The translations under genes were made by a program, and so were the position numbers. A DNA stretch of 64,000 bases, from positions 1 to 64,000 of the forward strand of contig JBBQTI010000013.1 of the NCBI GenBank assembly GCA_038213435.1, read 5' to 3'. Position 1 is the first letter of the stretch. Every line of letters begins with the position of its first letter. This DNA is from PALSA-610 sp038213435 (GTDB lineage Bacteria; Actinomycetota; Acidimicrobiia; IMCC26256; PALSA-610). Below, piece by piece: positions 59,338 to 64,000 of this stretch. The notes under the pieces are model-generated. The model had not been told where the DNA came from. It did no database searches and was given only the letters and a program-made list of their open reading frames with translations.

Positions 59338-59940
59338 GTGCCGGTACAGCGCGAGCGGATCCTCGACGCCACCCTCGCGCTGATGGCGCGTGGTGGGGCG
59401 CACGGCACGAGCATGCGGGCGGTCGCCTCGGTCTGCGGGCTCAACGTGGCAACGCTGTACCACTACTACCCGTCCAAGCGCGACCTGCTCCGGGCTGCCA
59501 TCGAGCACCGGCGCGCGGCCGACCTGCGGCCGTCACCGTTTCCCGAGGGCCTGGCCGGCAGTGTCGAGGATCGTCTCGCCGCCCTGCTCGACCACCTCTT
59601 CGTCGCCATGACGGCCGACGAGGATCTTTGGCGCACCCTCATCGCCGACGCGATCCATGGCGACGACGACGTGTACCAGCCGCTGCTCGAGACCGCCGAC
59701 GCCTTCGAGCACGCGCTCGCAGGGTGGTTGCGCAGTCTGTGTCCCGACGCGCCCGCCGTGTACGACGCGGCCGTGGTGGCGGCGATCCGCAACGCCGTCA
59801 TCGGCGTCCTGGTGGAGCGCCTTCCGCAATCCGACGGGCGCCGGGAAGCGTTCGCGGCGCGGGCCCGCGAACTGGCGCACGTTTTCGCCCGCGTTGCCGA
59901 TAAGCCCTCGGAAGTGCCCACCCGTGTGGAGGAACCATGA
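59338..59940 (+). CDS. TetR-family regulator of a P450 gene
   Basis: A 200-aa regulator with RERILDATLALMARGGAHGT, SMRAVASVCGLNVATLYHYY and PSKRDLLRAAIEHR. The start GTG is leaderless. Its stop overlaps the P450 start (ATGA). The effector domain is helical with no recognised ligand site. Confidence 0.87.
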   Translation: MPVQRERILDATLALMARGGAHGTSMRAVASVCGLNVATLYHYYPSKRDLLRAAIEHRRAADLRPSPFPEGLAGSVEDRLAALLDHLFVAMTADEDLWRTLIADAIHGDDDVYQPLLETADAFEHALAGWLRSLCPDAPAVYDAAVVAAIRNAVIGVLVERLPQSDGRREAFAARARELAHVFARVADKPSEVPTRVEEP

Positions 59941-61202
59941 CTGCTCCCGCTGCGCCGTACGAATCGGACGCCCTCGACCCGACGTTGTACGTCCGGGGCG
60001 TCGCGCACGATCTCTTCCGCTGGATGCGTGAGAACGATCCGGTGCACCGCGACGACCGGAACGGGATCTGGGTCGTCTCGAAGTACGAGGACGTGTCGTA
60101 CGTCGAGCGTCAGCCCGAGCTGTTCAGCAGCGCCCAGGGAGTGCGTCCGAAGGGCGGCGGCGCCGACGCGCTGTCGATCGTGTCGATGGACGACCCCGAA
60201 CACGCGCGGCAGCGTCGCCTGATCAGCCGTGGGTTCACCGGCGCGCGCATCACGCAGCTGACGGATCACATTCGCGAGGTCGCACGCGGGCTCGTCGACG
60301 GCGTGGCCGGGCGAGGCGAGTGTGACTTCGTCGACGACATCGCCAAGCCACTGCCGCTGATCGTGATCGCGGGGATGCTCGGCCTGGCGGTTGACGACCG
60401 CGAGCGCCTCGCGCACTGGTCCGACACGATGATGGCCGGTGAAGGCGCCGAGGCCGACGATCCGCGCCAGGCTGCCGCAGGCGAGGCGTGGGCCGAGTAC
60501 ATCACCTACCTCGTCGGTCTGCTCGAAGACCGGCGCGCGCACCCGCGCGACGACCTCATCTCGGTGTTGCTCTCGTCGGCCGACGCGGGCGAGATCTCGT
60601 TCGACGAGAAGGCGCTCCACACCCGAGTGCATGAGGGCGGCCTCGCCGGGGCGAGCCTCGGCCTGGGCGCCGACGACCTGCTCGCCTTCCTGGTCCTGTT
60701 GCTCGTCGCCGGCAACGAGACGACGCGCAACGCCTTGTCCGGCGGGATGCTGGCACTGTCGAACTTCCCCGCCGAGCGCGCCAAGCTCTCGAGCGACCTC
60801 GGTCTCGTGAACAGTGCCACCGAGGAGGTCCTGCGTTACGTGTCGCCCGTGATCAGCTTCTCACGAACGGTCACCCGCGACACCGAGCTCCGCGGCCGCA
60901 CGCTGACGGCCGGCGACGTGCTGCTCAACGTCTACCCGAGCGCGAATCGCGACGCCGACGTGTTCGACGATCCCGATGCGTTCCACGTCGGTCGCTCGCC
61001 CAATCTGCACCTCGCGTTCGGCACGGGGCCGCATTTCTGCCTCGGCGCGAACCTCGCCCGCACCGAGATCAGGATCCTGCTCGAAGAGCTGCTGACGCGC
61101 GTGCCCGACATCCACGTCCCCGACGGTGTCGACGCCGAGCGCGGCGCCAACGCGCTCGTCACCACGATCCAACACCTCCCCGTCGAGTTCACGCCGGGGT
61201 AG
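59937..61202 (+). CDS. Cytochrome P450
   Basis: A 421-aa soluble P450. LLLVAGNETTRNALSGGMLA is the I-helix motif with Asn in place of the commoner His or Asp, EEVLRYVSPVISFSRTV is the K-helix ExxR, and LAFGTGPHFCLGANLARTEI holds the haem Cys. DPTLYVRGVAHDLFRWMREN is the usual N-terminal region of actinobacterial P450s. It is translationally coupled to tetR and converges with a double-hotdog gene, overlapping 14 bases. The substrate is unknown. Confidence 0.93.
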   Translation: MTAPAAPYESDALDPTLYVRGVAHDLFRWMRENDPVHRDDRNGIWVVSKYEDVSYVERQPELFSSAQGVRPKGGGADALSIVSMDDPEHARQRRLISRGFTGARITQLTDHIREVARGLVDGVAGRGECDFVDDIAKPLPLIVIAGMLGLAVDDRERLAHWSDTMMAGEGAEADDPRQAAAGEAWAEYITYLVGLLEDRRAHPRDDLISVLLSSADAGEISFDEKALHTRVHEGGLAGASLGLGADDLLAFLVLLLVAGNETTRNALSGGMLALSNFPAERAKLSSDLGLVNSATEEVLRYVSPVISFSRTVTRDTELRGRTLTAGDVLLNVYPSANRDADVFDDPDAFHVGRSPNLHLAFGTGPHFCLGANLARTEIRILLEELLTRVPDIHVPDGVDAERGANALVTTIQHLPVEFTPG

Positions 61203-61989
61203 CGCAGGTGACGATCGCGATCGCGGTCGTGCGCGCGGCACCTTCGTCGCGGACCTCGACCCTCAGCAGGTGGCCGTCGGTCCGCCGGCCGAGCTCGCGC
61301 GCGGTCGCGCGCACGGGACCGACGCGATTGGGTGCAAGGAAGTGGAGCACGACGTCGGTCGTGCTCCCACCGCCGGTCGCGTGCTCGGCCGCGAGGTCGA
61401 CGAGCGTCGCGACGACCCCGCCGTGGAGGATGCCCCACGGATTCCGAAGCTCCGCGGCAAGTTCGATCTCGACGGCGTGATCGCCGACGGCGCGTACGCC
61501 GAGCCAGTCGGATATCGGCGGCAGATCGGGCGCGGGTCTGGACACGGCCTCGAGGACGAGAGGACGGGTCCACTGAGGCGGACCGTTCTCGGGGACGAGG
61601 ATCGCGGAGGTGAGCACGCCGCTCGCGACGAGCGCGTCGCGCATACCCTCGTCGCGCATCTGCACGCTCGTGACGACGTTGTTGCGGCCGCGCCGCAGCA
61701 ACCCGGAGTCGATGCGCAACGGCCCGACGTGCAAGCGCGCGACGACGCGTGCTGCGAGGTTCGTCGACACGACCCATCCGTCCGGAAGAGCCGCGAGCCC
61801 GCCCGTGAGTCCGCCGACGTTGTCGAGCATCGTCAGGAGCGCGCCGGTGCGGACGCCACCGGCCGGACCGCGCAGGTGGGGCGCGACCGAAGCGTGCCCC
61901 ACGAGGTGCAGCTCTTCGACCTCGCGCATCGCGACGCCCATGTAGCGGCCGACGTGATGCCCCGCCTCCGGGCGCTCGTCGCTGTTCAC
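61189..61989 (-). CDS. Tandem double-hotdog thioesterase-like protein
   Basis: A 266-aa protein with two hotdog domains. The second is complete with NPWGILHGGVVATLVDLAAE (about 180-200) and a PaaI-like HGG. The first is weaker, with GPAGGVRTGALLTMLDNVGG (about 42-60). The GTG start overlaps the stop of the preceding gene (GTGA), which has the same architecture. Acyl-CoA hydrolysis is likely but only inferred. Confidence 0.8.
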   Translation of the reverse strand: MNSDERPEAGHHVGRYMGVAMREVEELHLVGHASVAPHLRGPAGGVRTGALLTMLDNVGGLTGGLAALPDGWVVSTNLAARVVARLHVGPLRIDSGLLRRGRNNVVTSVQMRDEGMRDALVASGVLTSAILVPENGPPQWTRPLVLEAVSRPAPDLPPISDWLGVRAVGDHAVEIELAAELRNPWGILHGGVVATLVDLAAEHATGGGSTTDVVLHFLAPNRVGPVRATARELGRRTDGHLLRVEVRDEGAARTTAIAIVTCATPA

Positions 61990-62810
61990 GTGAGGCCCCG
62001 GGTCGCGACCGCGTGCACGACTGTCATCTGCCGGCTCTCCGCGCCGGCATCGACGAGCTCGACGCGCGCGGAGCCGTGGCCGTCACCCGTTCCGAGCACG
62101 TCGACCGTGGTTCGGACGGGCCCGACCCGGCCGAACCCGAGGTAGGTGACCTGGAGATCGGTGACGACGAGGTGCTCGGTCGTTGCCGCTCGCAGCGCGG
62201 TCTCGGCCGCGATCTCGGCCACCGTCGCCACGACCCCGCCTTGCATCGCGCCCATCGAATTGCGCGACCAATCGGTGACGGGGACGTCGATCACGCCGCG
62301 CGCCGGGTCGCGCACGTGCACGCCCAGCTCCTCGAGCAACGGTCGGTCGAGCCGCGAACCTGCCGTCGCCATCGTCGACGGGCTGTCGCGCAATCGGTCG
62401 ACCTCGGGATTCGTCTCGCGCCGGGGGAGCGCCGCGAAGCTCATCGTGGCGATGCCGACGTGCCGCTCGTGCTCGTCGACGAGCGCGACCTCGAGGACGA
62501 CGGTCGTCCGCCCCGCGCGCAATAAATCGGCCCGGGCCTCGACCACCGATCCCGGGCGCGCCGCGCCGACGAGATGCAGGGTGAGGTCGGCCGTCGCGAT
62601 CCAGCCGGGCGCGGCCGCGCTCGCCGCCAAGCCGCCGCCGATCACATCGACGAGAGTGGCGAGCACCCCGGCGCGCGCGTGGCCGATGTCGGTGCACAGC
62701 TCCGGGACGACGGGCATCCACGCGCGACTTCGGCGTCCGTCCGCGTCGTGCTCGAACGAGAAGCGCAGGTCGCGCAGGAGATGGTGCTCGGGCGGATACG
62801 CGGGAGTCAT
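61986..62810 (-). CDS. Double-hotdog thioesterase-like protein
   Basis: A 274-aa protein with the same two-hotdog plan as its neighbour. ELCTDIGHARAGVLATLVDV (about 38-57) is in the first domain, and SRNSMGAMQGGVVATVAEIA (about 180-200) in the second has Gln where the neighbour has His (MQGG against LHGG). The pair may have arisen by duplication and may work as a heteromer. ATG 62810 was chosen. Confidence 0.78.
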   Translation of the reverse strand: MTPAYPPEHHLLRDLRFSFEHDADGRRSRAWMPVVPELCTDIGHARAGVLATLVDVIGGGLAASAAAPGWIATADLTLHLVGAARPGSVVEARADLLRAGRTTVVLEVALVDEHERHVGIATMSFAALPRRETNPEVDRLRDSPSTMATAGSRLDRPLLEELGVHVRDPARGVIDVPVTDWSRNSMGAMQGGVVATVAEIAAETALRAATTEHLVVTDLQVTYLGFGRVGPVRTTVDVLGTGDGHGSARVELVDAGAESRQMTVVHAVATRGLT

Positions 62811-62863
62811 GGGAACCGGGACGGTACCGAATCGGCTCGCGTCGGCGCGGTTCGGCGCGCACG

Positions 62864-63178
62864 TCAACGCAGTTCGACCACGACCGTTCCGTGTTCCTCG
62901 CGGATCGCCAACGTTGTGACGGAGCCCTTTGGGTCGACCCGGCCGAACTCGTTGCGCTTGTACGCATTGCCGGCGCCGTCGAACGCCCAGGCGTGACCCG
63001 GACACACGAGCTCGTCCTGTGCGACGTGGCCCTCGGCGAGGTCGTGGTCGAGGTGCGGGCATCGCCGGGGCGCGCTGCGGAGGCGGTTGTCCATTCCTCT
63101 CCACAACACGTACTCCTCGCCCTCGATGTCGACCGGGCGCACCTCACCGCACCGCATAGGCGTCGCGCTCAGGTCCAC
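62864..63178 (-). CDS. Rieske [2Fe-2S] protein
   Basis: A 104-aa single-domain Rieske ferredoxin. RCPHLDHDLAEGHVAQDELV followed by CPGHAWAFDGAG gives the C-x-H then C-x-x-H cluster ligands. Such small proteins serve as electron carriers for oxygenases. GTG 63178 has a clear GGAGGAA, inside the end of the gene upstream. It could deliver electrons to a P450 or oxygenase elsewhere, but no reductase is next to it. Confidence 0.9.
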   Translation of the reverse strand: MDLSATPMRCGEVRPVDIEGEEYVLWRGMDNRLRSAPRRCPHLDHDLAEGHVAQDELVCPGHAWAFDGAGNAYKRNEFGRVDPKGSVTTLAIREEHGTVVVELR

Positions 63179-63417
63179 TCTTCCTCCGCGAAGTCGTGGA
63201 CCGCGCGCGCACACTCCTCGAACGCGGCGCCGCGCGCGATCGCGCGCCCGAGGACATGGCACAACAACGGTGCGTTCGTGCGGTCGCCGGACGAGTGCGC
63301 GGCGACGCCGGCGAGGTCGAGCAGTGTCTCCTTCGCGTCCGCGTCGAGCAGGAGATCGGCTGCATCGAGGTTGGTCGCGCGCGCGAGGCGCAACGTCATC
63401 TCGGTCATCCAGTCCAT
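63169..63417 (-). CDS. DUF6457-like small protein
   Basis: An 82-aa helical protein, MDWMTEMTLRLARATNLDAA and LLDLAGVAAHSSGDRTNAPL, then CHVLGRAIARGAA. The pattern fits the short DUF6457 domain often linked with molybdenum-cofactor genes, though the match is from memory. Its last bases overlap the Rieske gene start by 10, so they are coupled. Confidence 0.6.
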   Translation of the reverse strand: MDWMTEMTLRLARATNLDAADLLLDADAKETLLDLAGVAAHSSGDRTNAPLLCHVLGRAIARGAAFEECARAVHDFAEEEWT

Positions 63418-63525
63418 CGTCGCTTCCCTTCATCGGAGAGGTTGGCAGGGTTCGCGCTAGGTCCCGCGCTCCAAACCGCCGAAGCCGGCCACGAGGGCGG
63501 CGATTGTCCATTGGAGGGACGTTTG

Positions 63526-63981
63526 ATGAGAGCCTCACGAAAGTTTGCCATATCGGTAACGGGCGCCTTGGCCGCCGTACTTCTCGTAGCCGGGCCCGCA
63601 GCGGCGCACGAGTGTTACAACGCCAGCCGCTCCGACACGGGCAATCAGCAGATCGCCGCGCACTCGCCTTCGTACGAAACCTTCGACGAGAGCGCGATGG
63701 GATTCTTCACCTCGCCGGGTGGCCTCGGGTTGTGTCCCGCCGGTGCGCAGTACCTGCTCGACCAGGTTCACGCCGCGGCCGCGCTGCCCGGCTCGGGAAT
63801 CGACGTCAACTGGGTCGTGAGCAATCGCAGCGTACAGGCGGGCGGTATCGACCACTCCCCGAGTGCCAGGGCCCAGGGCAACCTGGCGAACGGCGCCGGC
63901 ATCGACCACCTGGCGGAGAACGCCGCGCTCGGTGCGGTAATCGGAGCGAATGTCGAAACCGCGGCGGGCATGTGCGCGTGA
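63526..63981 (+). CDS. Secreted protein of unknown function
   Basis: A 151-aa protein with a signal peptide (about 1-27, ending GPAAA before HECYNA). The mature part has Cys at three positions (HECYNA, LGLCPA, GMCA), a GFFTSPGGLGLCPAGAQYLL stretch and repeated His-containing IDHSP/IDHLAE motifs that could bind a metal. No family was recognised. GGAGGG lies before the ATG. Confidence 0.72.
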   Translation: MRASRKFAISVTGALAAVLLVAGPAAAHECYNASRSDTGNQQIAAHSPSYETFDESAMGFFTSPGGLGLCPAGAQYLLDQVHAAAALPGSGIDVNWVVSNRSVQAGGIDHSPSARAQGNLANGAGIDHLAENAALGAVIGANVETAAGMCA

Positions 63982-64000
63982 GATGTAGCGCCTTCTACCG

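Overview
The window looks like chromosomal DNA from a high-GC actinobacterium, most likely of the Acidimicrobiia type. The evidence is high GC, frequent GTG starts, many leaderless promoters (a TANNNT-like hexamer 6-8 nt before the start codon), F420-type oxidoreductases (luciferase-like and Ddn-like), a mycothiol-type DinB enzyme, a menaquinone pathway, and many TetR regulators beside acyl-CoA, P450 and thioesterase genes. No rRNA, tRNA, CRISPR array or phage module was seen. The taxon is an inference, because there is no marker gene here.

Region 1 (1-7.3 kb) is an IS-scarred cyclic-di-GMP/signalling island. It holds a frameshifted IS110-type transposase cut by the window edge, a CHASE-like GGDEF-EAL protein, a NarL-type regulator with a degenerate receiver, and an ISL3 element with recognisable inverted repeats. 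That element is flanked by the broken front of an ANTAR gene and the broken tail of a different gene (GGDEF).

Region 2 (7.3-19.1 kb) starts with a D-threonine-aldolase-like enzyme and a methyltransferase pair, then carries most of the menaquinone pathway: menE < > menB-menA, menH <, menD >, a GT-C glycosyltransferase, and the operon merR-menG-menF. menC is not present. An 18-bp operator-like palindrome in the menE/menB divergent promoter recurs with two mismatches immediately upstream of merR. This points to a MerR-family regulator that controls itself and the men genes.

Region 3 (19.1-34.3 kb) is general metabolism: crotonase-family enzymes, two MFS transporters, an APH-type kinase, an acyl-CoA dehydrogenase behind a 20-bp palindrome, a secreted coiled-coil glucosaminidase, a Ddn-like F420 protein, a cupin, a flavin reductase, a second UbiA-type prenyltransferase, an acyl-CoA synthetase, Nudix and peroxiredoxin.

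Region 4 (34.3-46.4 kb) has two TetR-controlled lipid units sharing an ACCGAC-GGTCGGT operator core: tetR-thioesterase-GNAT, and tetR divergent from a fatty-acid desaturase. It also holds an SRAP DNA-damage protein, a sulfatase-thioesterase-LLM operon, Lon protease, an SDR and a CPBP-family membrane protease.

Region 5 (46.4-64 kb) contains a TetR-controlled heterodimeric ABC exporter and a P450 gene divergent from tetR-DUF1330-sulfatase across a 27-bp palindrome. It continues with a PAS-GGDEF cyclase and an operon joining an NrtR-like Nudix regulator to a nucleotidyltransferase-NYN fusion. The end holds a tetR-P450 pair, two tandem double-hotdog thioesterase-like genes, a Rieske protein and a secreted cysteine-containing protein. 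The best candidates for new biology are the merR/men regulon and the NrtR-like plus nucleotidyltransferase-NYN operon.
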